A stretch of 64,000 nucleotides of DNA from Fereydounia khargensis (Eukaryota; Basidiomycota; Ustilaginomycetes; Urocystidales; Fereydouniaceae), in NCBI GenBank assembly GCA_026413255.1, contig JAOCZO010000022.1, forward strand, positions 145,397 to 209,396, in the 5' to 3' direction. Each line of letters starts with the position of its first letter. Positions within the stretch are counted from its first letter, which is position 1. The notes under the pieces were generated by a model, which ran no database searches, was not told where the DNA came from, and was given only the letters and a program-made list of their open reading frames with translations. Below are positions 22,215-31,555 of this stretch, in pieces. Made by a program: the position numbers and the translations under genes.

Positions 22215-23497
22215 TTATCGCTTAAAAATCGTGACACAGTCCTCGTCGTCCAGAACGTGGTCGAGACCCACACGCTGGCCACGCGGGTGCTTGGCCGACT
22301 TGCCCCATACCATTGCACTGTCGAGAGAAAAACACAAAAACAAACGGGGGTCAGGTCAGCAACTTCCGTCAGGAGAACTGGCAAAGGAAGGGAGGAAGGT
22401 CGAGAGTACTCACAACTTGAACTGCTTGGCGATCTCCTTGTGGATGGCATTGCAAAAGTCTTCGATGGTGCTCTTGCCGCGCCTGAGAACGACAGGCGAA
22501 CTGTAGTCCGGTGGGCTCTTCCTAGGCTTGGTGTACACACGAACCAGGTCGAGCATCTCCCACATCTTTTCGACGAGCTCATCATCCACGTTCCACCAGT
22601 GCTGGCTAGAAATGGGGACCGAGTTGGGAATCTTGTAGAGCAGGTCGAGCTCCTCAATCGAGATGCTGTCAATCTTGTTAAGCACGTAAATCGCGGGCAC
22701 GTAGATTCGGTTGCCCTCAATGACGTCAATCAGCTCCTCTACCGTAGCGTCTTGGCGGAAGGCGACGTCAGCGTTTGAAATTCGGTACTCGGAGAGTACG
22801 GCGCGAATCTCGTCATTGTCGAGCTTGGTGAGGGGGACAGTGTTGGTAATGGCAATACCACCCTTGTCCTTCTTGCGAACGATAATGTTTGGTGGCTTCT
22901 TGTTCAGCCTGATGCCGAAGCCCTCCAGTTCGTTCTCAATGATCGCCTTGTCTTTCTAAAAGTCGCAAACGAGCAGAGGAGAGAGAATGTCAGAAACTCC
23001 GGGTCCAATCCGTACAGGAACAGATCAGAACTCACCAATGGCTTGCCGACATCAAGTACGATAAAGATAAGGTTGCACGTCCGTGCGACAGCAATGACCT
23101 GTCTACCACGACCCTTGCCGTCCTTGGCGCCCTCGATAATACCTGGCAAATCGATGATCTGGATAGGTGCGCCGTGGACCTTCATGGTACCAGGTACAGA
23201 TGTGAGGGTTGTGAACTCGTAGGCAGCCGCTTCGGACGTGGTTCCGGTGAGACCGGACATGAGTGTACTCTTTCCTACGGAGGGGAAGCCGACGAAGCCG
23301 ACACTGGCAATACCAGTCTTGGCGACATCGAAGCCTACGCCGGCACCACCACCACCACCGCCAGAGGGGGTAATGAGTTCACGCTTGAGCTTGGCAAGCT
23401 TGGCTCGGAGCTGTCCGAGATGGTAGGCGGTGGCCTTGTTCTTTTGCGTCTTGGCCATCTCATCCTCGATTTCCTTAATCTTCTGAACGGTCGTCAT
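22215..23497 (-). CDS. RBG1: DRG1/Rbg1-type developmentally regulated GTP-binding protein
   Basis: Exons 23497-23036, 22955-22414 and 22317-22215 (introns 80 and 96 nt) give 368 residues, the normal length. An N-terminal helical region '[19 protein letters not shown]' precedes the OBG/HflX-type G domain: G1 '[10 protein letters not shown]', the effector-region threonines in '[13 protein letters not shown]', G3 '[11 protein letters not shown]', and G4 'LNKID' at the end of the domain. A C-terminal TGS domain starts near 'LVRVYTKP' and ends '[10 protein letters not shown]'. The close match at both termini supports DRG1 rather than DRG2. DRG1 is known to bind a DFRP partner (Tma46/ZC3H15) and polysomes and to relieve stalled ribosomes. 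Divergent from the DAP1-like gene across 491 bp. Confidence 0.95.
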
Positions 23498-23988
23498 GCT
23501 GGGCTAAGTTGGTGCAGACCACTGCGGGGGCCTGCTATCCGGATGGGCTGAATGGGTTGGAACGGAAAAGCGCTTTCCCGGTGAGTGAGGTGAGGTGATG
23601 TCTGCAAGGCTAGATGGGACAGATGGTGCAAGCCTTGCTGGAGATGTGGGCGGTAGTGGTAAGCTCGAGCTAGAAGAAGTGCCGCTCGCTGCGTTGGTAA
23701 AAGCAAAGTGGGCCTCACGACGTTTCTCACGAGTTTTCGCAGGTAAAAATTGCTCGATCACGTTCAGATGTCGAGTGACGCTTTTGTGCGGCTGCCGTGT
23801 TCTGCTCAGCTCCGTCCTGCTCAGCGTTCCTGCGCTCTGCAGGACGCTTTTCGCTTTCTCGTGCGAATATCGTGTGATGCCAACCGTGGGGTAAATGGCG
23901 CGGTCGGGCCACACAGGGTCTACGGTAACCGGTGTGGAAGGAACAACCTCTTCGCGCCACACCATACCTACATATTGCAGCTTCCAAG
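23498..23988. promoter_or_regulatory. Divergent DRG1/DAP1-like promoter with an 8-bp inverted repeat
   Basis: Shared promoter of two head-to-head genes. A perfect inverted repeat, CGTCCTGC at 23813-23820 and GCAGGACG at 23839-23846, is separated by 18 nt and could be a factor-binding site or a short hairpin. No coding sequence is supported. Confidence 0.45.
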
Positions 23989-24554
23989 ATGATGCAGCCT
24001 ACTACCGCCCCTACTCAGTAAGTTGCTTCGCTCCGTATTCTCGGGTCTATCAGCAATGATACTGACGACGGGACTTGCTCGCCTCTCAGCCCGCCCAAGG
24101 ACGACCCTATCACCGTCGAGGAGCTCAAGCAGTTTAACGGTGCCGACGCCAGCAAGCCTGTCTACGTCGCCATCAAGGGCACTGTCTTTGACGTCTCTCC
24201 GAAGCGTGAGATGTACGGTAAGTACCAATCGCACTTGTTTCTCATCTCTTCGCACACGCTGATCAGCTCCCTTGTGACCCTCGCAGAGGTTGGCAAGGGG
24301 TACAATATCTTCGCCGGCAAGGATGGCTCGCGTGGCCTCGGCATGTCCAGCCTCAAGCCTAAGGACGCCGTGGCGGACTACTCGACGCTTGACGACAAGC
24401 AGCTCAAGGTTCTTGACGACTGGGTATGTTGCTTTCCATCTTACGCACTTTGCGTTCGACTCTATTTCGGGTGCTAATCTGTTGTTCCGCCCCCTCACTC
24501 TAGCTTGCATACTACACCAAGCGTTACAACATTGTTGGCAAGGTCGTGCCGTAA
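23989..24554 (+). CDS. DAP1: DAP1-like membrane-associated progesterone receptor family (cytochrome b5-like heme domain)
   Basis: Four exons: 23989-24017, 24090-24217, 24287-24423 and 24504-24554, giving 114 residues. Introns are 72, 69 and 80 nt and all junctions keep frame. The domain is the MAPR version of the cytochrome b5 fold: 'ITVEELKQFNG', 'PVYVAIKGTVFDVS', 'YNIFAGKDGSRGLGMSS' and 'LDDKQLKVLDDW', ending 'YNIVGKVVP'. MAPR proteins bind heme through a tyrosine rather than two histidines; yeast Dap1 supports the P450 Erg11 in ergosterol synthesis. Unlike yeast Dap1, no N-terminal membrane anchor is visible, so this protein may be cytosolic or attach through partners. It could also be a paralogue separate from the true Dap1; the symbol is by family resemblance only. 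Confidence 0.85.
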
Positions 24555-24695
24555 CCTGCCTCTCACCCCTCATCTTCCTTCTCTTGTCAACACTACTACT
24601 TTGGATCTTTCTCCTTGCAGGAGACTTTTTCTGTTTTATTCTACAATGTTTCTACACACACATGCAGAGAGTCGGAGTCTTTGTGATTGAGTGTA

Positions 24696-25605
24696 CTAGG
24701 GAGCAAGTCTGTCGATCTGCCACTTGTCTTCCTTGGCATCGACAGAAGAGCTCGCGTCACGGGTGTACCTGCGAGGATTGAAAAGGGTCAGATCCAGCAC
24801 CGAGCGTGCGTTTTACAGTCAAAACTTACCTGAATCGGTCGTGAAGCCTGTTCGGCCTGCCAGCCCAGAACTCGATCTCGTCCGGGACGACTCGGTAGCC
24901 GCCCCAGTAGTCTGGAAGGGGAATGTCCTTGTCTTGCCCCTGGTACGATTCGGCCTGGGTGAGCTTAGCAGCGCCAGGGACGCCGAGCTCGCGTTCCTTG
25001 GCACGGACGAGGTTCTCGAGCTGTTCCCTGTTCTCGATCTTGGTAGACTGTGGGGAAGCCCAGGCACCAATTCGGCTTCCGAGGGGGCGGGAGTCAAAGT
25101 ACGCTTTGGACTCTTCCGGAGTGAGGCGTTCTACGCGTCCACAGACACGTACAGAACGCGAGAGGGGTTGCCAGAAAAACGTGAGGGCGCAATAAGGGTT
25201 TTTCTCGAGCTCGCCACCCTTTCGCGATGCGTAGTTGGAGAAGAAGAGGAAGCCTTTCGAGTCGATTTGCTTGAGAAGCACTACGCGCGCAGAGGGACGA
25301 GGTGGGGGCCCAGGAGTCGTGGTACTCAGAGTCATGGCTTCAGGCTCAGCTACCTTCTCCGACACGGCGTGCTGAAACCATTTCTCGAACTGCTCCATGG
25401 GAGAAGACGTCAGTTCCGTCTCGTGCAGCCCAGTGGTCGAGTACTGATTGTGGGTGGTGATCTTTGTCTTGGATCCATCTTGCTGCACAACTGCGTCCAT
25501 GGTGTGTAGCAGGCGACGAGAGGGTGAAACGAGATGGCGTGTACGTGGAGGAAAAAGTAGATCTACGTGGCGAGCAGATTGGGCAAGTGGCCTCAGTCGA
25601 AGCAT
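24696..25605 (-). CDS. PDX3: Pyridoxamine 5'-phosphate oxidase
   Basis: Exons 25605-24830 and 24768-24696 with a 61-nt intron give 282 residues from the first ATG, or 247 from a second ATG at 25500. The FMN enzyme oxidises pyridoxine or pyridoxamine phosphate to pyridoxal phosphate. Family signatures are clear: 'PSARVVLLKQID', 'GFLFFSNYASRKGGEL', 'ALTFFWQPLSRSVRVCGRVE', 'YFDSRPLGSRIGAWAS', 'EFWAGRPNRLHDR' and the C-terminal 'WQIDRLAP'. The 35 residues before the second Met contain about nine Arg, three His and only one acidic residue, like a mitochondrial presequence, so two products are possible. Upstream on the same strand, 25746-25806 looks like a 61-nt 5'-UTR intron (GTAAGC donor, CTGAC branch site, GACAG acceptor). 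Tail-to-tail with the DAP1-like gene (141 bp). Confidence 0.93.
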
Positions 25606-26154
25606 AAAGGGTTCAAGGATGGAGTGAGTGGGGTGGTGAGCTATCGGTGTTGTGGTGAGATGCAGACAGGCTAGGACGGGCTGAGCGAGTCACTAAACTA
25701 TCCATCAGCTCTAGTTGAGCAGCCTCCACACGGCACTGGCCCTTCCTGTCAAAATGTCAGTCAGCTTCACTCTGTGTATTACCCTACTCCGACTTGGGTG
25801 GCTTACCTCACTTTCTGCGCGTTGGCTTCTCGCGCCTTCCACGGTACAGCATAACCAAGCAAGGGTTACATTTCCACTCCTCACAAAGACAGAAGATTCG
25901 TATGGAAACGAAGACGAAATCCATTCAGGTTATTACATGTATGGAAGCGAAAAGGAAAGAGACGAACGTCAAAAACGAAGCAGGGGAGGGAGGGGAACGA
26001 GTCTCTAGCAGACATTTTTATGACGCGAGCATTCCAGTTTATATCCTTCCTTCCGTAGCGGGGCAGTGCAGCGGTGCCAAGCAAAGACGAGCAAAGCAGG
26101 TGCGCCCGGAAAACCCAAAGAATCCAGTGGAGCGCCAGCGATCCAGCCGGATCA
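25606..26154. promoter_or_regulatory. PNPO leader with probable 5'-UTR intron; subtilase 3' flank
   Basis: No protein gene is supported. The minus-strand segment 25806-25746 has complete intron signals and most likely belongs to the untranslated leader of the pyridoxamine-phosphate oxidase gene. A short ORF beginning with ATG and ending at TGA just before the donor could act as a uORF. The right part is the 3' flank of the subtilase gene. Confidence 0.45.
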
Positions 26155-29100
26155 TCAGGCCTTGACGGTGAACTTGTGCGAGAGGTAGCTCTCGTAGTCC
26201 TTCTCAAGGGTACCCTTGGAGAAAGGCTTCTGCGCACGAAGCAGCAGGCGGTACTCGCCGTCGGGGATCGTAAGCGAACCACCCTGGGGAAGGAACAGCT
26301 TGCGGGTAAGGGTCTGGCCCGAGAACGAGTAGTCGTCAGCGAGACCAGTCTGCGAGTTACGCCCGACCCAGCTCTCCTTGTACACGGTACCGATCGTCTT
26401 GACGTCGGCAAACTTGAGGGTGGCCTGGTTGACCGTGGTCGTGGCAGGCTTCTTGCTCTTCTTGGCAGTGGTGGCGTCAGCCTCGGTCTCAGTCTCAGGC
26501 TCAGCAGCACGCTGGAACACGTGCTGGTGGGCGGCCTTGCGCCTGATGAAGCCAGCAGAGCCCTCAAAGTCGAGAGATCGGCGCTGGTTGGTCGAGCCGT
26601 CAAGGATCGGAATGGTAGGCTTGAAAGTCGTGTTGGCAGCAACAAGGTCAATCTGGTAGAAGGGTGTACCGAAAGCGAATCGGTAGATCAGCGTAGGCCT
26701 GGTGGTGTTGTCAGCAAGGCTGAACACGTGAGCATCGTCGGTGACAGGGTTGTCCTTGGGGTCAACGATGACGGGCAGCTGGAAGCCGAAGAGCTCGTCC
26801 GTGTTGTCCAGAACCTTGGCCTTGTTGAGCGAGCCAACAACACCAGCGTAAGGGACACGGAGGCCAGTGTACTTCTTGCTCTCAGGGATCAGGTGGACGT
26901 AGCCGCTGTACAGAGGCAGCTTCTCAGCCTTGACTCCCTTGGGAGGGGTGATCTTGACCTTGAACGAGGCCTCGCCACCAGGAGGAACAACAAGCTTGGT
27001 CTTGCTCAGCGAAACAGCGGCGAACTGAGTAGTGAGCGGGACAGGGAAAGTGTTGAAGAAGACGGTCGAGTCATCCTCAATGCTCTGGGCAGTGCCGACG
27101 GGCTCGTGCTTGAGCGTGTACTTGCGAGGAGACTTGCCGTGGTTCTTGACCTTGATCGTGTGCTCACCGACAAAGTGGTCAGTGTCGTTAAGCTCGATAG
27201 CGCGTGGCGAGTAGGTAACGTCCTGGTACATGGCGTCAAACACGTTGATAAGACCGCTTCCCTGCTTGACAAGGGTCTCGAACTGAGTCGAGTTGTCCCT
27301 GGTCTGCTTGAGAGGAGTACCGGTCGAGCCGAAGAGGGTCCTGAGCGTCTCGGGCTTGGTCTTGCCACCATGCGAAGCGCGGTAGACAGCGTAGCTACCG
27401 GCAACGAAGGGAGTAGCCATCGAGGTACCAGAGATGATGGTGTACTGGCCGAGAGCTATGGGCCAGGTGGAGAGAATGTTACCACCGGGAGCGCTGACCT
27501 GGGGGAGGAGCGTGTTCTCGTAGTTGGGGGTGTACTGGGAGAAGGAGCTCATGATGCCACCCGAGGTAGTGTCGGGGATGGTGAAAGCCTTCTTGTCGCT
27601 GAAGTCAAGCGAAACCTTGGTGCCGGCAGCGAAGAGCTTAACAAGGAACTGACCGTCCTCACGAGTGAGCGAAGCAGCCTGCTGGCCCTCGATGCTGGTC
27701 TCGACATAGGTGATGGAGGCAGGAGCAGGGGTGTTGTACACGAGAACCGTCTTGCCGCCCTTGGCGAAAACGTTCTGGAACTTGGTGGCGAAGGGGCAGG
27801 TACCACGGCCAACGACAACAACCTTGTTCGAGAGGTCAGGGGTCGAGTCGGGGAGCGGGGCGCAGGCGTCGTCGGCAACGTTCAGGTTGGTGCTAGTAGC
27901 GTAGACCTCGAGGGTGGAGCTGCCGTCAAAGGAGAAGGGAGTACCCGTTAGGTAAGTGAGGGTGTCCTTTCCAAGACCGGAAGGGATAACCTTAGCACCG
28001 TAACCAGTGAGCTGAACGTTGTTGACCGAGCCGACAGCAGTGACGCCCTTTCCGTTGGCGAGACCGCTAGCGTAATAAGTACCGAAAGCACCGTCGTTGC
28101 CGTTGGCAGCAATGACAGGGGTGCCGAGCTCAACGATACGGCTAGCGACAGCACCGCTAGGGGTCTGAGGCCAGCCACCAGGGCCTCCAATGGAGAGCGA
28201 GATGATGTCGTTGCCGTCAAAGTAAGCACGCTGGAGTGAAGCAATAAGAACATCGTCCGAGACGCTACCGCTGCAGCCGAAGACACGGTAAGCCCTCAGC
28301 TTGGCGTGAGGAGCAACACCGGTGAAGCCAAGGTTGGTGTCGTTAGCAGCGATAGTTCCAGCAACGTGAGTACCGTGACCGTTGCAGCCAGAGAAGGGGT
28401 CCGAGTCCGGAACGGGGTCGTTGGTACCATCGTACTTGTCACCGACAAAGTCGTAACCGCCGATGACCTTGCATCCCTCGCCGAAGCAAGGCTTGAAACC
28501 AGGCTTGCCTCCGAGACCAGGGTGGGTGTAGTCGATACCAGTGTCAATGACACCAACGACCTGTCCCTGACCGAAGTAGCCCTGAGCGTGGAGCTTGTCA
28601 ACACCAGTCATGACGTGGGGAGAGAAGGTGTCCTTCACACCAGCCTCAGCGCCAGAGGGAGGACCAACGCGAGCGCCTTCGGTGGAGGCAGCCGAGGACT
28701 GACCAGAGACGGACGCACGGACAAAGCTCTCGGAAGCGACGGTTGGCTCGAACGCAGCAATGTTGTAGAGGTTGTTGCGCCAGATACCCTTGACACCGGG
28801 CGCGTTCTGAAGGGCCTCGTAGTCGTCGTCAGAGTTGAGGACGACACTCATGCCGACGAAAGTCTCGGCGTTGTTCCATTCGTAGCGGGTCTTGTAGGAG
28901 CCCTTCTTACCACGGCGGGTAAGGTGCTCGTGAACAGCATCGTGGGGCGAGCTGTCGCGCTTGGATCCCTTGGCAGCGGAAGGGTCAAGCTCGACGATGT
29001 AGCTGCGGTCAACATAAGCAGCGCTGCTAAGCCTGGGCTTGGTGGGCTTGGGCTTGTCAGCCGACTTGAGCGCAGCCTCGCGAGAGCTGCCACCGTAAGG

Positions 29101-29217
29101 AAGGGGACCAGCGGTGGCCTGCTTGGGAGTGGCGGCCAACACGCCCGTGCTCGAGGAGGTGCTGAGGATGGTGGCCAGGGCCAGAGGGCCGGCCAGAACA
29201 AAGCTGGAGATCTTCAT
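26155..29217 (-). CDS. Secreted subtilisin-like serine protease (S8) with protease-associated insert
   Basis: Intronless, 1020 residues. It begins with a signal peptide (MKISSFVLAGPLALA..., likely cleaved after 'VLAA'). A propeptide (inhibitor I9-like, about 70-155) contains 'YIVELDP' and 'FVGMSVVL'. The S8 catalytic domain has Asp225 in 'GVIDTGIDYTHP', His281 in 'GHGTHVAGT', an oxyanion Asn in 'AANGNDGAFG' (about 374) and Ser600 in 'SGTSMATPFVAG'. A PA domain of about 100 residues is inserted near 445-545 ('VVVVGRGTCPFATKFQN'). The C-terminal 400 residues contain Fn3-like beta domains and an Ala/Lys-rich patch, with no GPI signal visible. The layout resembles bacterial Vpr-type and fungal large extracellular subtilases. 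It should degrade extracellular protein for nutrition or host interaction. Strong codon bias gives a long open antisense frame, which is not a gene. Confidence 0.95.
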   Translation of the reverse strand: MKISSFVLAGPLALATILSTSSSTGVLAATPKQATAGPLPYGGSSREAALKSADKPKPTKPRLSSAAYVDRSYIVELDPSAAKGSKRDSSPHDAVHEHLTRRGKKGSYKTRYEWNNAETFVGMSVVLNSDDDYEALQNAPGVKGIWRNNLYNIAAFEPTVASESFVRASVSGQSSAASTEGARVGPPSGAEAGVKDTFSPHVMTGVDKLHAQGYFGQGQVVGVIDTGIDYTHPGLGGKPGFKPCFGEGCKVIGGYDFVGDKYDGTNDPVPDSDPFSGCNGHGTHVAGTIAANDTNLGFTGVAPHAKLRAYRVFGCSGSVSDDVLIASLQRAYFDGNDIISLSIGGPGGWPQTPSGAVASRIVELGTPVIAANGNDGAFGTYYASGLANGKGVTAVGSVNNVQLTGYGAKVIPSGLGKDTLTYLTGTPFSFDGSSTLEVYATSTNLNVADDACAPLPDSTPDLSNKVVVVGRGTCPFATKFQNVFAKGGKTVLVYNTPAPASITYVETSIEGQQAASLTREDGQFLVKLFAAGTKVSLDFSDKKAFTIPDTTSGGIMSSFSQYTPNYENTLLPQVSAPGGNILSTWPIALGQYTIISGTSMATPFVAGSYAVYRASHGGKTKPETLRTLFGSTGTPLKQTRDNSTQFETLVKQGSGLINVFDAMYQDVTYSPRAIELNDTDHFVGEHTIKVKNHGKSPRKYTLKHEPVGTAQSIEDDSTVFFNTFPVPLTTQFAAVSLSKTKLVVPPGGEASFKVKITPPKGVKAEKLPLYSGYVHLIPESKKYTGLRVPYAGVVGSLNKAKVLDNTDELFGFQLPVIVDPKDNPVTDDAHVFSLADNTTRPTLIYRFAFGTPFYQIDLVAANTTFKPTIPILDGSTNQRRSLDFEGSAGFIRRKAAHQHVFQRAAEPETETEADATTAKKSKKPATTTVNQATLKFADVKTIGTVYKESWVGRNSQTGLADDYSFSGQTLTRKLFLPQGGSLTIPDGEYRLLLRAQKPFSKGTLEKDYESYLSHKFTVKA

Positions 29218-29458
29218 ACTAAATTGTGTTTATAAAAGATTGACGAGGAGCAAGAGAGTGTATAGTGGTCGGAATTCAATCTGCCAAGGCGGATTGGTGG
29301 CTAGGATGTCAGCAACTCGTATAGCTGAGATCTTCTCGTGCAGTAACAGGCATAACATCAATTGACTCACAAAGACAGGCGGCGAAACGTGCCTTACGAA
29401 AGACTAAGTTGGGAACTCCTTCGACGAAAAGAACGAATCGAAGAAGGATCTCGGACCA

Positions 29459-29499
29459 GGGGGAAGGGGTAAGGGGAGGGGGGAAGGGGGATGGGAGGG
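29459..29499 (+). other. G-rich tract with G-quadruplex potential in the subtilase promoter
   Basis: Seven runs of three or more G are separated by one to three A/T bases on the plus strand, about 240-280 bp upstream of the minus-strand subtilase start. By pattern (G3+ runs with short loops) this fits a G-quadruplex; the effect on expression is unknown. Confidence 0.6.
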
Positions 29500-31533
29500 T
29501 TGCAGACAAAGAGGAAGGATGGCTCTCATGGCGACGAAATGGTGCCTATTTGTATTGATGATGGCACCTCCTTCGGCGCTTTCGAGAGAGAAAAAGGTAT
29601 GGCTACAGCCGAAGGGAAGAGTATCAGTGAGCTGAGGATTCGGCTGTCGAGAGAAGCACTACGTTGGAGTTAGATCTGGGCCAGTATCACGAGCACAGAG
29701 AAGGCTGCAAGGAGGAAGGCGCAGGGTTCGCCAAAGAGAAGCCGACTAGGATTAGCGGGGGAAAGGGGAGGAAGGAGGTTCGGGGAGAGCGGAAGCACCA
29801 GATCCGAGGTGGGAGCGGTTGATTGCTGCACTGGAGACCGAGACGGAAAACAAGATACTGTGCTGGTAGTCTGTTCCAAGGTTAGCGTGGCGGTTGTTGA
29901 AATGATGCGCATACGACTGACCGACTGAGTGGGTGTGCTGGGGAAGCAAGATGATGAGCTACCGCACCCGCATCCAAGGCCGACTGACGGGCAATTAGAC
30001 CAGGAGGTTGACTACACGCGAACCCAGGAAAAAATAGGCGAGCGAAAATCAAAAACGGTGTCAAGTACGGCAAGAGAGTGACAGAGAGTCGAGAAGAGTG
30101 AAGAGCCCAACGACTTTTCCTGGATTGAGCATGGCGCGCAGTCGGTTCAGCTGTGGGTCGGTGGTGGTATCACAGCACGGCAATTGGAAGCCAAGCCGTA
30201 CTGATACACGGACAAGCCTGACAAGAGCAAGTGCAGCAAGCCGCCGCACAGGTACAGTACCACATACTGTCTTTACGACATTTGGAAGGTCGGGCAGACG
30301 TAATCCGAGGAGATGCTGAAGGCCAGCAGGAGAGAGCCACGCTGCTGCCGCACTTTTCAGCACTGTCCATGCAACCAGCCTTGGCTGTCAGAAGGTTCTC
30401 TCTGCGGGCTGGTCATGAACTTTGTCATCCGGTAAGGGTCTCGCCGACAGCTTGAATGGTAACGCTGAGTCACTCTCGATGCTGTCGTAATGAGGTGTGG
30501 GGAAATGAACGGGAAGGAAGGCGAGATGGGCGCCTCCTTCTGTGTCGAGAAACGCGCGCGTCCCTGCCGGCGGAACAAGGTTTGACGCCAACGCAGCGGC
30601 AGCCTACCAGCCAACTCAAGTACAGTATGCCAGTAAGCAGCAGCCAACCACGACATCGGCCAATCAGCACGGCTTTTTTCCCTCAGAGTCAAGCCACAAA
30701 AGTGTCAAATACAGCAAAGCACAATCAAAGCGGCCGCTTGAACGCTAAGTCAACCCTTCGAGGAAAGGCTTGTCTTTTGTCATCGTGTCATTTTCATCAT
30801 TATTCGCGGCAACGCAAACGTTTTCTGATGAAAGAAAATACAGCTGGCCAGCTCGCGCGACCCGCGCTCGGCCATGAGCCTACGCAGGAACATGGCAGTA
30901 CTCTTGTCCTTTTTTGCCTCTGGTGTCTAGTCAGTCTCGCTTTTGGTACAAGAAGATAAGCCTTGCAACGATGCGAGTGGTTGGCTGGCTCCGGAATACA
31001 GTACGGTTTGGTGCGCTGTAGCAGCTGGGATGTGCAGAGGGCAAAATCTGGACCGTCTTACTCGCGTCGCAGCTCGCTTGTCCATCGCCGACGTACATCA
31101 CGAAGCATCGCTCGAAGGCTTTCTCCCTCTCTGTAGCGGTGCTGAGGCTTGACTCGATCCACCACACCTCCGAACGGTCCCGGGGCAGAAGAGAGACCCT
31201 TCAGCGGCTTTGCTTGCCAAGCCACTTGATCGACCGGAACCTTGATGGTCCTAGCCGACCGAAACATGCGGACTTGTTGGGTCACGCTGATCTTCGCGGT
31301 GCAGCATCTGCCGTAACAGCACCAGCATCCGAGTGGGTGAAGGTGTAGTACCGGTAATGGATCAAGTTCGACTGCAGTCTTGGTGGTGTAGCCTCGGATG
31401 GGACTGCTGGTACGGATGACTATCGTCCGACCTCGATTGATTGTTCGCCTTCTCGCGGAGTTGCGCGCAAGATATATTTGCGCTGGCGAAGGGGGTCGGG
31501 TCGGTCTTGCCCCAATGCTGAGCACGGCCAGGC

Positions 31534-31555
31534 TACAGTACTGTACTGTACAGTA
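31534..31555. repeat. Palindromic GTAC-rich element
   Basis: The sequence TACAGTACTGTACTGTACAGTA is built of overlapping ACTGTACAGT-type palindromes. Related copies occur in other intergenic gaps of this window (near 1539, 7036, 14679, 15716, 30251, 30619 and 30996). Confidence 0.6.

Noticed and set aside
25715-26008. 97-codon plus-strand frame between PNPO and the subtilase
   Set aside because: It overlaps the reverse complement of a probable intron in the PNPO leader and shows no domain; chance ORF.
26074-27951. 625-codon open frame on the plus strand across the subtilase gene
   Set aside because: It is the antisense shadow of a highly codon-biased gene; it has no family features, no signal peptide and a composition dictated by the subtilase codons.
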